DNA of 64,000 nucleotides from Linnemannia hyalina (GCA_019671135.1 JAHRHY010000009.1:62001-126000); one strand, 5' to 3'; shown: positions 33,601-47,007, counted from the first letter of the stretch. Numbers and translations are program-made. The notes: generated by a model not told the origin, from the letters alone.

Positions 33601-36600
33601 GTTTTGTTGCATTTCACCTCGTTGATCCTTCCATCCCGCTCGTCTCTCAATTCCCTCGCTCTCTCGCTCGTTCTTCTCTCCCACGCATACTTCCATTTCT
33701 TTCTGGTTCAGGGCAAAAACCCAGCAGATGTGGGGCTCGTCGCCTGCTTAGCTGCCTTGCTCGTTCTTGCACTAGGCGCGCTTGCATAAATTTGTACAGG
33801 AGAAAAAGAAAGCCGATGGCAGCTTTTGCAGCAGCTGCTGGTAGATGAATCGCACTGCCTGAGTCCATTGTTCGTTTGAATCGGCAAAGGAGGAAGGAGA
33901 GGGGGGGAGGAACAGTAGTCAGGCGCATTTTTGTTTCTGAACACTGACAACAGTACTGGGGTGGATAGCATTGGCGAATGGCTGTAGATGCACCTATGCA
34001 AAACTTATACATACTCACACGATGCAACGCTATCGGTACCATCGCCAGAACTACAAAGATGCTCTCATGGCATTCAACATCCTCGGAGGTACTACAGAAC
34101 AATCATACAGAAATAGAGGTACCTATTTTCTGTCAACCCTGCTGTCACGCCTGAAGATCAAGCTGATTTTGGTCGTTGTTTTTATCTTTCTATTGACAAC
34201 CATTGCAACGGACCACCACATCAACTCTTGTACCATAGAAGCGATGTTCAGTCTTTTTTCATCACCGCCCTATCTTCATTAACCTTTCCAGCGTTATGAA
34301 AAGATGAACAGCAGCAAAGATGAACGCGAGACCGCAGAAGAAAAAGATTATCGATGGGATCGATTGTTCTGCTGGCTGCTGAACCTGTATTCATTTTGTA
34401 CAAGATAGTAAGATATACATACACTGCTCGACATATGCATTTCTTTTGGAGCTGTGATTTTTGTTCTCCTCTTTCTTTCTTCCTGGGCTTTTGGCTGGGT
34501 ACTACATTTTCGGGCGCCGTTCGTTCGGTCGGTCAACTTATGAACCATCGACTAGGTAGACCACTATAATACCATACTTCGCTGGCAATACAGGGAAAAG
34601 GTACTCTTACAATCATTATCAAAAGACGATCGGATGGGATGTCATGCGATTACATACAATATTTTCATAGCAAGTCAATATCTAAGGTTCTGTGAGCAGC
34701 TATTGTTTTTTTTTCTCAGCTCACCAAAGACTCTTTCTTAGATGTGCAAGGGCCATTCATCTTTTTCCGTTGTGGTTGTGGATGCTAGGGATGTCATTTC
34801 CGTCCTGCGCCTTGCTTGCTTGCTTGTTGTTATTCAACAGTTATGAGACAAGGGCGGAGGGGATGTATTGTACAAATATCTTTGATCACTCTCTCTCGCT
34901 GCTGAACAGGATCATTTAACCTCGAGCATTCGTGCATTCGTTCATACACTCAATCGCCTCTTCGCGTTTTGTCCCTGCCTCCCCTAGGGTCGCTTTTTCT
35001 CTCTTTTCACTTATATGCACTCTTCGCTGCTCTTACATGGAAACGAATTGAATGACCTGGGAGAAAGCAGCCCGACTTACGTATGAATCAAGAAAAAAAA
35101 CTTGCTTGTTGTTTCCACGGTGAAGCACAAAACCAAACAGCAAAGAGGAGAAAAAGGGAAGGAGACTTACGTTAGGTTTACTAAAATGCTCAATCTGCTC
35201 ACAGACCCATTCACCCTCCATCCCTATGACAACTGACTCGTCCCCAAGCTCCAAAACGGATGCCGCCCCTATTATTGTTTCTTGTTGCTAATTTTTGTAT
35301 GCATTGTGTTTCTTTCGCTCTGTCTGTCCCGAGGTGTTGTTTACTCCCCCCTTTCTTTGTGAATTACATTTTTCTCCGTCTTTTTTCTTCCTTCTGGCAG
35401 AAACAAAGAGACAGACAAAAAAAAAGGTGGGAGGTGTCTAATTTCCGTTGAGCGATCTTCTCAAGGGGGAAGAAGTCAGAAAAAGGGGAGAGGCGTAATG
35501 AGAGAGGGAAGAATAATTGAGACGATGATGAGGAGGACCGAGAAAAGGAGAATAAAGGGGAGGATGGATGGTTTAGCAGGACAATGACTTTGGCTTCTTT
35601 CTTACCCAGTTGACATTGGTATCGGCATTTTGGGCATGAACACTCCCTATAACATTGACTTTTTTTTCCTTGATGATTGACAACTGGTCAATTATTTGTC
35701 ATTTTCCATCCGGAGGAGCAGCCAGACAGCTAGGCAACCTATCAACCAACCAGTCTGTGTGGAACCAGGCTCGTCTCGCTCACACTCTCTCTTTTCTCAT
35801 TCGTCTGAGTTTTTTTTCTGCAGCTTTTGCTTACGCGAACACAACAAAGGAGTAACGAACACAGCAAAAAAAAAATCACAGGGTGCGGCGCAACGAAAGG
35901 TGTTGTTGCTCCAGTGGATTATAGTGAAACCATGAGAGCCTGCATCCTCTCCTTTTCTTCTTATTATTGTTCAGCTGCAACCAACACCTTTCTATTCCCT
36001 GTTGTCGTTGTTGTTGTTCCTTTCACTGCTGTTCACATCGTCATAGTCAGCATCATCATCACTGTCATCGTCATTCCAGGGACGATGTGCGATTGGTTCC
36101 TATTACGACAAATAGCCTGGAGACTTATTTGTCGAAAATAAACGTACCAACCGTTGGAACAGAAGGGGGAAAGAGGAATGAGAATGGGTACTAGTCCTCT
36201 CTCTCTCTCGCTCTCTCTCTCTCCGATTTTGTTTCTTGGACCTGCCGCTCTTATTCTTCTTTCCAATGCGACTCTCCTTTTCATTTCTAATGTTTTCTAA
36301 CGAGTCCAACGTGTGTACTCTGTGGCCTGTTGATAGGTTGAACGCTTAGCCAATTCGTCTGGGATCCATTCCCTCCCTCCTTCCCTTGGTTATGTCTTTC
36401 CTATCTTTCGGTGTTATTATTCCGCAATATTCAGTTTTAACGTGTCTACTCTAATGGTTTGTTTGCTGAAGTGTATCCATCCAGGCACAAGGTTGGGAAT
36501 CATACACCGCTTTGATGCAGTCCTATCCCATCCATCAGTTAATGCGATCACGACGCGCACGGACCTTTCAGTTACACAAAATATAGCGGAAGGGCTCTTT

Positions 36601-36881
36601 GATGTTGTTCGTCTTTTCTTACTGCCCTTGCTTTTTCAAGAGATTGCGGATCGCATAAATGAAGGAGGAAGATGAAGAGGAGGTAAGAAGCGCGCGTAGT
36701 GCGAGACAGTGATGAGTGATAAAGAGCGAAATGGGGGGAAGAATGAAGAAAGAACTAGTGTAAGAATTCAGACATAGCATCATGTTCGCGTTTTTTTTTG
36801 TTTATTTTGCTTGCACCAAAGTGTAATTGTGTGCCTGGAGTTACAAGAGAGAGGGATGGAAAATAATGCCAAAAATGGTAA

Positions 36882-36925
36882 GGGAGTGCAAGGGAGGGAG
36901 GGGAGTGCAAGGGAGGGAGGGGAGA
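36882..36925. repeat. 20-bp direct tandem duplication
   Basis: GGGAGTGCAAGGGAGGGAGG occurs twice in a row and is followed by a partial third copy, in the gene-poor interval. Confidence 0.85.
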
Positions 36926-39900
36926 GAAAGAAGGAGGACACTGAACTAGCTCGCATCTGTGCATCCTCAATTGCTCAACATACCATTCGTTTTTTTCTTT
37001 TTTTTTCTTGGTCGGTAATTCTCCAGGTCTAGACTTTGTTCTTCCTTTCCGTGTTTTGCCTTTTCTCTCTTTTGAGGGGTTTTCAGGCGAGGGTTGGTGC
37101 TGAGGGGAAACAAGGATCAAGTTATATATGTGTTTGTGTGCCTAATTTTAAGGACAAAAAGAAAAATCGCAGCTTGTTATTGCTTATTTTTTTCTTGTCC
37201 AAACACCAGCCAAGGCGTTTTAGAATTTCGATCAAGATAAGCTCATTTCAGGAGCACGTAGATTGGGCAAGGGGAAGGGGGGAGAAGGGGAGACAAACTA
37301 TGAGTTGCATCCGGAAGAGAAGTAATACATTGAAAAAGTAAGGGAAGGGAAAAGAAGGGGATATAATGCTCGCCACGGGAGAGGGAAAAGGGTCATTGTT
37401 ACCGATATCACCTTCGAATTTTTTTGGCCTTTTGTTACTCATCGCAGGGGTTGAGGAGAAGAGAAGAGAGGAGAGAGGGATCGAAATTTGACAAGATTGA
37501 CAAACACGCCGAGCAGCACACGGAATATGTTGTCTCTCCCCTGTGATACTACTCATTTTTATTGCAAAGACAGAAGATGGGAAGAAAAAACAAGATAGGA
37601 AAGAGAGAAAAGGGGGGGGGGTGTAAGAAAGGAGAAGGCAAAAATGGGGATGGAAAAGAAGTATGAATGAGATTGATAGGCATGCAAAGAGAGCATAAGG
37701 AATTGGCTTGACGGCAGTAAAGGGAGCATGAACTCGTTGGAAGGAGGTATGGAGAAAATATTTTGACCATTCATTCCCAACGATATGCATCCAAATAACC
37801 ATTATCACTACCACTCTACTATTCTTGCGAAAGAGAAGGGCTGTTACTGCTGTAAACAAGTTGGCAAGAAGAACATTGAGAGCAGCGACCCTAGGGTGAG
37901 AAGCGACATTCTTTGTGGTCGTTGAACAGAGAAAATAAGCGTACCCTTCTTTGTACCCTGGTGCAACCAGCAGGGTGTGACTAAGCATGAGAGCAGGAGA
38001 ATACATAGAACACAAGGAGAGCACATACCCTTTATTTTCCTGACAGCAAGGGTAGCAACACAAAAACAAGTCATGACGATCGACAACCTTCGTCCTATTT
38101 TTATTTCTCCGCTCGTCTTCCTTACACATTACCAGCTCACACTTTGTGCCAAAACGATACACAAAAAGAATAAGGGGGAGCAAAAAGAGAGAGAGAAGAG
38201 AGACGTTGCACATGTACGCCACCGTCCATTTTGCATACGCACAATCGAACCTCAAACGCTCACAAGGGGGGCCCGAGAAACGACAACAAAAAGACGGAGA
38301 GAGTGGGAAACATAATCATGACAGACGCAAAAAGATAATGTACATGTACGATGATGAACGGGGTAATGCAAGTAGTCTATTGCACGCAACACCAAAACAA
38401 GGACCAAAGGATGAAAGAAAACAAGGGAACCAACATGGAGTAGGCATAACGTACGAATAAGAGGGACCATTTCTAATTGCCTAGAGAGTGCGTGTGCCAC
38501 AGGTTCTTGTATTTGAACCTTTTATTTGCAAGTGAGTTAACTCGCCAGCTGGAGAGAGAGGACCAAAGGTCTAGACCAATCGATGTCTCCTCTTCTCTCA
38601 CTTTCTCTCCTCTCTCTCTCTCTCTTGACTGGGACCGCCGGAAAGTTCTCTGGGACATATGCCACATCCCTTCCCATGGTCAGCTATCCACCTTTCACTC
38701 TCACCCACATTTGGTTCTCTTAACTATGGTCCTTAGGCTAGAAATGAAAAGGATTTTTGTTGTTGCTGTTTGACAACAAACGTTGTTCCTGTACCCGTGA
38801 TGCCCTTACAACTTCATCATCGTTATCAACTGTGATTTGCCCTCATTTGCCATGTACGCCCGGATCTGCGGAGCAATGCAGAAGACAAGAAGATCGACGC
38901 CATCACGAAGCAAAAATAACCATGAAGGAACAAAGGAAGCAATGGGTTTACTATCGGCGAATCATTTTTTTTTCGAGCTCCCTTAATTGTCTTCGTTGTT
39001 CTCCGCAGTACTGGTTCTCCGTTCCATCGTCCTTCGTTCCTGATGTGAAGAAACAAGGAACGAACACATGGGTAAAAATGGACTTTGAACTAATTCGGCA
39101 TCCGCACAACATGTCTGTTTGCCCGTTGTTCGCTCGTTCATTCTGTCAACCCCCTTCCGTTTCGGTCATGCAAACTGTATGCCTATATACTATATGTGAA
39201 GGTACCATGATGTACTTTATGTCCTTTTTTTATTTTGCCTGCCGATCACGCAGCAGGAATCTAAAGACTGGTTTTTTCATTATCGCCGAGTCCGCTATTT
39301 GAACTGTACATGCACACCACACGAGTAAGAAGGGACCACAGGACGGCAGAAGGATAAAAAGGAAAGAAAAGAATGACAGAAGGAGGAGAGAGAATCATGG
39401 TGAGAGGCGATTCGGGCGGCGATTGGAACCAATGAGCGGGGAGCCGGAGGGAGAGAAAGGAGTCTTCAGGCTCGGCTTGAATTTAGGGGTAGGGGGGAAG
39501 AGGGTAGAGAGAGACAGGGGCAGAATGCATTCAACTACGAGCTATCGTTGCATTTGTCCTTGTATGCATGAGAGACCAAGGGAGATATTCCCGCCAAAAC
39601 AATATGCGCTGGAAAAAGGATAGTAAATAGGGGTGGTTGGTGTTAGTACGGTAGAACTGCAGGATGTGAATGCAAGAGGTCATTATTGATATCGGCGAAT
39701 CCGGAAACTATCCGTCCTTTGCATGGCTAATTGGCCTTTGCTCTCGCTCCTCTGTACGTGAAAACAAAAAAGAGTTACCCCTCCTCGTCATCCTGGTGGC
39801 CGTTGAATCTCCTTTTTGCTCATTCTCTTATGACCTTTTCTGCTGGTGGTGCCTGATACCTCAAACCCACTCCACTAACCTTTCACTCAGCCAGCTAGCC

Positions 39901-42329
39901 AGAATCTTCCTCGGCCATTTGCCTCTGTCGTTATTGAAAGAGTCCGCCCTTTTGTCTAATTATGATTATGGCATTTCTTTCGAATGGTTCATTCCACTTG
40001 TCCCCCCCCTTTTCGCCTCTTTGTCATTCTCTCTTTCCTCAGAAGCAGAAACTTTAACCTTGCACGAACGATAGAGAGACAGTGCATGCACCACGTTCAT
40101 GGTAAATGAAAATACATTCGGTCTCATCCCAACCGCCCCATAGTTGCAAATGGGACACTTCTCTGAACTATCCAACAAAGACTTACTGGCCCACTCCACT
40201 CCTTCAGTAAAGGTCTTTGAGTCTAACACCATGGTGGCTTGTTTTGTATGCAAATGGGCCCGCACCCTCTTTTGGTGTTTGCTTACTAACTCACTGAGCA
40301 TTTGGTTGATTACCAAGCTGATCATACTGAGTGGTGCTTTGCGAGTAGGAACGAATACAGTTTGCTCTACTAGGGTAGTGAACTAGATCCTTTTATCACT
40401 CAGCCGTAACGATCTTGCGATGTCTTGCATTTCTCTCCCCTTCACTCTTCTTTGTTATCAGCAATGCATGTCGAGGTACCAAATACCTTTACTTTCACTT
40501 CACACAGCCCTCTGTCGTCTGTCCAACGATGTCTAGGATGAACGAAAAACAATTGATCGCCATAGGTCTACGCTACAACACACCGAACTAGCCTGCTTTT
40601 TCTTATGTCTTGGGAGTTCCCAACCAAACATTTGGATATATTTCTTTTTTTGTTTGCAGCTAGCCACTTAGCCAGCCAGCTATAGCCTTTCGGTTTTGCA
40701 TTCCCATGCAAGCCGTAATTTTTCAAAGACAAAAACCAAACAGCGACCTTCATCCTTTCCTTTTAGTGCTCCTCGGGCAGAACTGATCTCATTAAGTTAG
40801 CCTCCTTTCCCGTTGTCGTTATGCAAGGCAAGCACACAGAGCTGGCAGACTGAGCGGGCTGCTCAATGGATCGAGAGACAGAGAGGATTTCAAAGCCAGA
40901 GAAACAAGACCCTAACTTCAGTGAGAACGAGTTGCACACAGGGTGCTTGAAATGACTGAAAGAGTGACCCGCCAAAACTAAGAAGAAAAAAAATTGGTTG
41001 AAAGGAGAAGTCCGAGGAGGAACAGCTACAAGGGAAAAAAGGAACTCAAATGAAGGATGAGAATGTTCTGCGCAATTCTGCTGTTCTCTATGGAAGGCTG
41101 AAAAGGAGGAGTTGGTAAAAATGGCAATACTAAAAGAGTGCAAGACACCTAGAGTCCCGCAGTTCATAGGTATGAGGACCACGGTTTTCACCCAAGCAAC
41201 CTCACACATCCTGCCCAAAACAAAGCTAAACCAGAGTAAAAAAAATCCTACACCTTACAAACGGTGGCTTTGTTTTCTATTACTATCCCCTTTTAAAGGA
41301 CATTTTGTTCAAAAAAATCTAGGCAACAAACACAGGTTTCTAATGTTAACAATTCAATACTTCCCGCAGCTCTTTCGACAAAGCAGCTTGGGGGGTTTTT
41401 TTGGGGGGAGTGCAGTATTATGACTTTTTTTGCAAGGTAAAAAGGTACTAGAGAAGGAATGGAGGTTTGGGTGGGTGATTGATTTTTACTTGGCTTGGCA
41501 ATAGTTCAGCCGTCGCGTCAAAAAGGACTGAGCTGAAAGTCATCAAGATAACTAGCCCTGAACAGTCCAGGCGTACCCAGTCTAGTATGTACCGTGGCCA
41601 TCCCCGTCTTTGGTAGACAAAAACCCGACCAAAAAAAGAGCGAAAAAGAAGGTAGGGCAGGAAGGAGAAGACAGCAGTAATAATAATACAGTCCCAGGAG
41701 ATGGAGCACGCGAAACCATGTCGCAGGTAACAGTGACGGATTAATTCGTAGTTGGCCTCAGTTGGCCCCAGTGAGTGGACCCAGTTAGGACCATCTTTTC
41801 GTCACTGGGTCAAGGAGAACGTGGAGTGAGAAAAGATAGCAAGATCAGAGTTTTGGGGGCTTGGGCCTTGTTCAGCCTTGACAATCATGTGATTTATGCA
41901 GTGATGCAGTGCAAGCTACGTTCATGCTCTTTCCGCTCATTTTTTATTTTCCCAACCCAAGCCTTACTTGGGGGTCCTGATATGCGGTCATCTGGACTGC
42001 GATATTTTATTCTGGAGTCAGGGAGTCAGCCACTGTTTGTTGCCACTTCATGACGGAATTGACGTTTTCCCCTGCTAGGGGGTTCACATGGTCCATGGTT
42101 CACTCTTTTCTTCTTTCTTCTTTCTTCTCATTTCTTCTCATTTCTTTTTTTTCCTTCTCACCACCCACTTTTTAACACTCAAAGCAACCCACTCACACCT
42201 TCTTAACTCTCCTTCCAACCTTCCAACCAAAACAACGGTACAACAACCACTCGCGTCCCTGACACGAAACTCTTCGAGGATAACAACAACACAACAACAG
42301 TCAACAATCATAGCAACAACTTGGCGAAC

Positions 42330-44412
42330 ATGTCCGACTCCGACTCGGATTCAGACCTGCCCCTGGCCAGGTCAGTCTCGGCACCAGAACCTGGCGAGTA
42401 CACCTACGAGGACGCCCACGCATCAGACCCTGCGATCCTCTCTGAGCCAGCTAGCCCTTCCATGGGCCCCAGTCTCGTACCCAACATCTTTATGCAGTTA
42501 TCGTTCAGTCTCGACTCGTTCATCTCCCAGAACCTCGAAGAGGAGTTGACAGACCTGCCCATCCTCGCCAACCAGATGTATAACAGTCTCCGTTCCGACC
42601 TGTCCAAAACAAAGCACCAACTCAGCCATCATGTGGGCACTACGAAGCGGCAGATCCGTCACCAGGTCGACCACACTACCAGCAACCTCAAATCTCAGAT
42701 TGACACGTCGATGATGATTTGGAAGCAGCAGATGAAGAAGGCGAGTGTCGTGCGGTTCATGGACAAGATTGCTTTCACGCTGGGTATGCTCGAGTGCTGT
42801 TGCACCCCGTGGGTGATCTCGCAATACCCCGAGTGGATCCCCTTTGTCCACACCTTCCAGGTCTCGATCCTCATCGTCGTCCGCTACTTTCTCTACAAGC
42901 GCAAGTCCTGGCACTTTTTCCTCCTCGACATGTGCTATTTCGTACGTCCACCTTCTTTTTTGTCTTTTTGCTCATATGAAAGACAAACTACCACGGAGTT
43001 TAACGCCACCAGCTATTGTTATGAAAACGTATTAACACGCTATCTTTTTGTCTTGTCTTGTGCTTTTACAGGTGAATGTCGTCGTGATCCTGTATCTCTA
43101 TGTCTTCCCTCAATCACAAGCTCTTCTTGGCGCTGTTTGGCTTCTCTCGCATGGGCCCCTCGCCTTTGCGATTGTTACATGGCGCAACAGTCTTGTTTTG
43201 CACAGGTACAGTACCCCTTCTTTTTGTCTTTCTCAAAGCCGGGGTGAAAAAGAGTATAAAAAAATGAGGATGGATGGATGGACATTGACGATAAGCAAAA
43301 GAGGGGGGTTGAGCTGATGATCATGATGTGCTCCTTGTCATCCTTTGTGTCCTGTTATGCTCTGTCGCTGTCTAGTCGTGTTGTTGCAACATTTCCTCAT
43401 CCGTTGTTTATTGATGAGCCCTCTTTTGTTGACCCCTGCACCGTTTTCCTAATAATGGCCAATGCTCTTAATTTCCCAATAGCCTGGACAAGGTCACCAG
43501 TGTCTACGTTCACATGAGTCCGCCCATTGCGCTCTATGTCGTTCGATGGCTGTATCCAGACCCCAACTATACCCGATTCCCAGCTCTGAAGGACATGCCC
43601 GTCTTACCCACGTTCAGCTCGCTGACATACGCCGTTGCGCTCTACTTGACGTGGCAGGTGGCATATTACGTCTTTGTGGTTGTCCGTCAGAAGGAAAAAA
43701 TTAAGGCAGGAAAACGAGTGACCTCATACACTTGGTTGCTCAACGATCCCAAAGCTGGCGTCATCTCCAAGGTTGCTCATACCTTTGGTGAAAAGTACAG
43801 CATCGTCACCTTTATGGGTATGCAGCTCATCTACACCGTACGTATTCCTCTTGGCTCCTTTGCTATACTATCATATGTCGATTTTCGCTTCTTTTTCTCA
43901 ATATATCCTTCATCACCTTGTCTCTTCCCATCTCTTCTCCCTTCTCTTCTCTACTCATTCATTTCCCTTCTGCGAACGTCTATTTGTTTTGTTCATCAAA
44001 TCCCCCACTTTTATACTTTTGTTGCCTCTCTTTCATTCTCTCCTTGTACTGTACCAACGAACACTAACCATTTTTCATTCAACATTCAATGCAACTCCAA
44101 TAGTTCGTGACATGCCTGTTTGCACTGCTGTCGTACAAATACTTCCGGCTGAACACTGTGTTTCTTGTCGGTCTGTTCTTGGTCAGTGTCTGGAACGGAG
44201 CGAGCTACTACATGGAAGTGTTCAGTAAACAGTACGAAAAGCAATTGAACAAGCTGGCAGAGGAAGTTTCGTCTGCGGTGGCTGCCAACCAGCGGGCTCA
44301 CGACTCTGCAGGAGCAGGAGCAGGAGCAGGAGAAGCTATAGGAAACGGTGGCAATCATTCCTCCGTTGAAGCAGAACCTCAGAAGAGTGCTTCCGCCAAG
44401 AAGGATGACTGA
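42330..44412 (+). CDS. GPC1: Glycerophosphocholine acyltransferase Gpc1 (former DUF2838), 469 aa
   Basis: Four exons (42330-42941, 43072-43205, 43483-43837, 44104-44412) give 470 codons. The N-terminus is acidic and Ser-rich (MSDSDSDSDLPLARSVSAPE). Residues 90-140 are polar and helical. From MDKIAFTLGMLECCCTPWVI onward there are about eight hydrophobic segments: PFVHTFQVSILIVVRYFLY, KSWHFFLLDMCYFVNVVVIL, ALLGAVWLLSHGPLAFAI, WRNSLVLHSLDKVTSVYVHM, ALYVVRWLYPDPNYTR, TYAVALYLTWQVAYYVFVVV. This is the DUF2838/Gpc1 pattern. Yeast Gpc1 (YGR149W) acylates glycerophosphocholine from acyl-CoA to lysophosphatidylcholine, a step of phosphatidylcholine remodelling in the ER. The C-terminal 50 residues are Ala/Gly-rich with a GAGAGAG run. 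The start is the first ATG after a long C/T- and CAA-rich leader. Confidence 0.93.
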
Positions 44413-44924
44413 GTCTCTTTGTCTTGTTTGCTACCGACAATTCAATCGGGGGGGTATCTACGTACTTGTCGCATGCATTATCGCCTCCAGTTTCACTCTT
44501 CCTTCTTAATTGAAGAATACAAATACAAATCCAATCCTACTTGCATCATGATCTTTTTTTTTTTTTCCTTTGTGTTTTGTGCTGCATAACGGCAATATCC
44601 ATTGACGCTGTCCGTGTCCGTTCGTAGAGATGAGGTATGTATGGCACAAAGGCACGAAGGGCGCAATCATATTCAACGCGACGTCATGCGGCACATTCAT
44701 CCAGAGGCAGACAGGGCAAAAGGGGGCGACAGGCACCCGCGAAAAAGAAAAAAAAAAAAAAAAAAAAGAGAATTTGAACTTCAAGCCTGAACAAATGCCA
44801 GTCCAGACAGGGTGGCAGGTGGGAAGAACCAAAGGAACGAAGAAAACGCTCTGTACTCTCTTTTCTTTTCTTTCTTTCATCCCTATTCTCATCACAATCA
44901 TCGACATCACCAACGTAAACAACA
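44413..44924. other. Intergenic region between Gpc1 and BAR genes
   Basis: Contains T12 at 44556-44567 and A20 at 44748-44767. Pyrimidine-rich leader of the BAR gene from about 44855. No gene is seen. Confidence 0.55.
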
Positions 44925-46850
44925 ATGGACCAGTTCAAGGCATTCTCCTCGCAGCTCAACCCCCTCGCTGCCAAGCTCGGCAAGCAGTTCGGACAAGTCA
45001 AGCAGGTACTCTTTTTTTACTCATACTTCTCACCCTCTCTCATCTTGCAAGGAGCAAGGAGAAAGTCATCATCTTTGCTTCAATGTGTTGTGTCGTGTCT
45101 TGCGTTGATAAACAAGAGCGACCATGCTCGTTACCTGTTCCATTGGTCCGTAAGACGACTGTATCTCCATCGACAACTCCCTCTCTCGCCTCTTCGACAC
45201 ACGCGTTACGATTCTCTACTACACCGTAGAGTGTGCCAACGACCTCTGTCCTTATCACTCCATACTCTCCTGCGGTATGACAGCTTTTACACACAACGCC
45301 AAGCCATACCTACAACCAGTTAGTCATATGAATGCCAATAAGAAACACAGACAACAGGACGATAATACAAACGGGTTAACCACCATTAAGAAGAACGACT
45401 TATCTGGGAGCATTATCATCGCCAAGCAAAGCCAACAGCAGCAGAACCACTCACGACCTCCATCAGTTTTTGCATAAACCTAATCATTGACTGTTCTAAC
45501 ATCCGTATTACGCCATGTTCATTCCTCAATTGAAAAAAAAAAATAGTTTGCTCAGGAGAAGATGGGTACAGCAGAGGACATTACCGAGCTTCCCCAGGAG
45601 TACAAGGACTTGGAGAAGGTATAACTGAATCAGAATACGAACACACGTTTGTAGCGCTTCTTTGTGGTCCGGAGAACACATGGATGCAGTGGAAGGGATG
45701 CAACCCTGGTTGCACTAGACGTGGAAGTGAATTGACTCAGTCTGATACAAACGAAAGAAGTACACCTATTCACACTGGAACCGAAGACGACAACTTGGAA
45801 AGTACACCTTTTGATGTTTGTCTGGATTAGAAGAAAAGGAAGAAGGAGCAACCCTGGACACAGTCAAATATCGACAAAAGACATCATGTGGCGCCTCTAT
45901 TCGCACTAGAGAAATAGAGAGGGACGATCTAGAACGCAATCTAATGGTATGTTTGGATGCATATTTGTTTATCGCGGACACATAGCGCGTTGATGCATTG
46001 CGCAACATGCACAACGGTCTCCTTCGTGTCACCCGCACATACCAAAACTCGAGCTACGACTACCCCGCCCAGTTACAGGAGACCCTCGGAGAGTTTGGCC
46101 GCACCGTCACCGACAAGATCCAGGCTGTCGCTCTCTCGCCCGCCGAGAAGGCTGCCTCCGAAGCCGCTGCCCTCGAGGAGCGCAAGGAAGCTGCCCCACC
46201 CAAGACTCTTGCCCACGCCCTTTCCCGCGCCAGTTTCGAGGGATCAGAACAGCTCGGATTGGAGGAGCCTATGGGATCTGCCTTGTTCAAGTTTGCTACC
46301 GTTCAGGAAAAGATTGGCGACTTCAGATTGAAGATGGACAACGAGATCTCAACAAAGTTTGTCGCTCCCTTCGGAACCACCTTAAACACCCAGATTGGAT
46401 TCGCCATGAAGGCTCGTCGCAACGTCCAGAATGCTCGTCTCTCGCTGGACTCTGCCAAGGCCCAGTACAAGTTTGCCAGACCGGAGAGGTCCGAGGCCAG
46501 CCGAGTTGAGGTCGAACAGGCTGAGGATCTCTTTGTCGCCGCCGTCGAGGAGGCCACTACCCTCATGAAGACCGTCCTCGAGAACGTATGTCCTTGTTTT
46601 CATCTTTGCCGAATTTTATGCGATTGATGAAGTATTCTCTTGAGTCATTGACCCTGAGCCTATTTACTAACCGTCTTTATACTAACACGTCCGCGATTAG
46701 CCCGAGCCTCTTCGCAACTTGGCTGACTTGGTTGCTGCTCAGCTTGCATTCTACAAGGAGGCACAGGAGATCTTAGCTGATGTTGCACCAGAGATCGACG
46801 AGCTCTCGGTCACCCAGGAAGCTCTTTATCGCAACAGCCGCAGCGAATAA
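44925..46850 (+). CDS. BAR-domain protein, Gvp36-like, 300 aa
   Basis: Exons 44925-45005, 45547-45618, 45986-46585 and 46701-46850 give 301 codons. The protein is one long BAR domain: MDQFKAFSSQLNPLAAKLGK, QFGQVKQFAQEKMGTAEDIT, LPQEYKDLEKRVDALRNMHN, SSYDYPAQLQETLGEFGRTV, then KTLAHALSRASFEGSEQLG, and the predicted coiled-coil helices of the dimer (KARRNVQNARLSLDSAKAQY, ASRVEVEQAEDLFVAAVEEA). The PQEYKDLE and SYDYP motifs and the overall length match the Gvp36/BAR family of yeast, which binds curved membranes in Golgi-vesicle traffic and endocytosis. There is no SH3 domain. Two of the first introns are long (541 and 367 nt) compared with the exons they join. It is convergent with LETM1, with only 157 bp between the stop codons. 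Confidence 0.92.
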
Positions 46851-47007
46851 ACAAAGGGAAAATGGCGTCAAGTAAGCGAGAGTTGGTGAACAGCAGCAGG
46901 AACATTCAGCAGCAGGAGACGAAGAATGAAGTACATCATACCACACATGAATCAACAAGAACAAAAAAAAAAAAATACACCAAATATTTGTACACATGTC
47001 TGCTATG

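Larger units (their letters stand above)
30566..42329. other. 11.7 kb interval with no supportable gene
   Basis: Between the divergent starts of the cyclin (30565, minus) and Gpc1 (42330, plus). At 30566-31390 the plus strand is purine-rich (cyclin leader and promoter), and at 42080-42330 it is C/T-rich (Gpc1 leader). In between, no frame carries a recognisable domain or sustained coding-like codon use; the longest frame is 335 codons (37248-38255, minus) but is Phe/Leu/Ser-rich and low complexity. Fragments worth noting are a 119-codon minus frame at 39966-40325 with a CPIC pair, a 38-codon minus fragment ending at a GTAAGT at about 35170, and a short plus segment at 33713-33789 reading NPADVGLVACLAALLVLALG. 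No LTRs, transposase or reverse transcriptase motifs were seen. Confidence 0.6.

Noticed and set aside
37248..38255. 335-codon minus frame in the gene-poor interval
   Set aside because: Phe/Leu/Ser-rich reverse of a purine-rich strand, with no domain and no coding-like codon bias; typical of non-coding DNA here.
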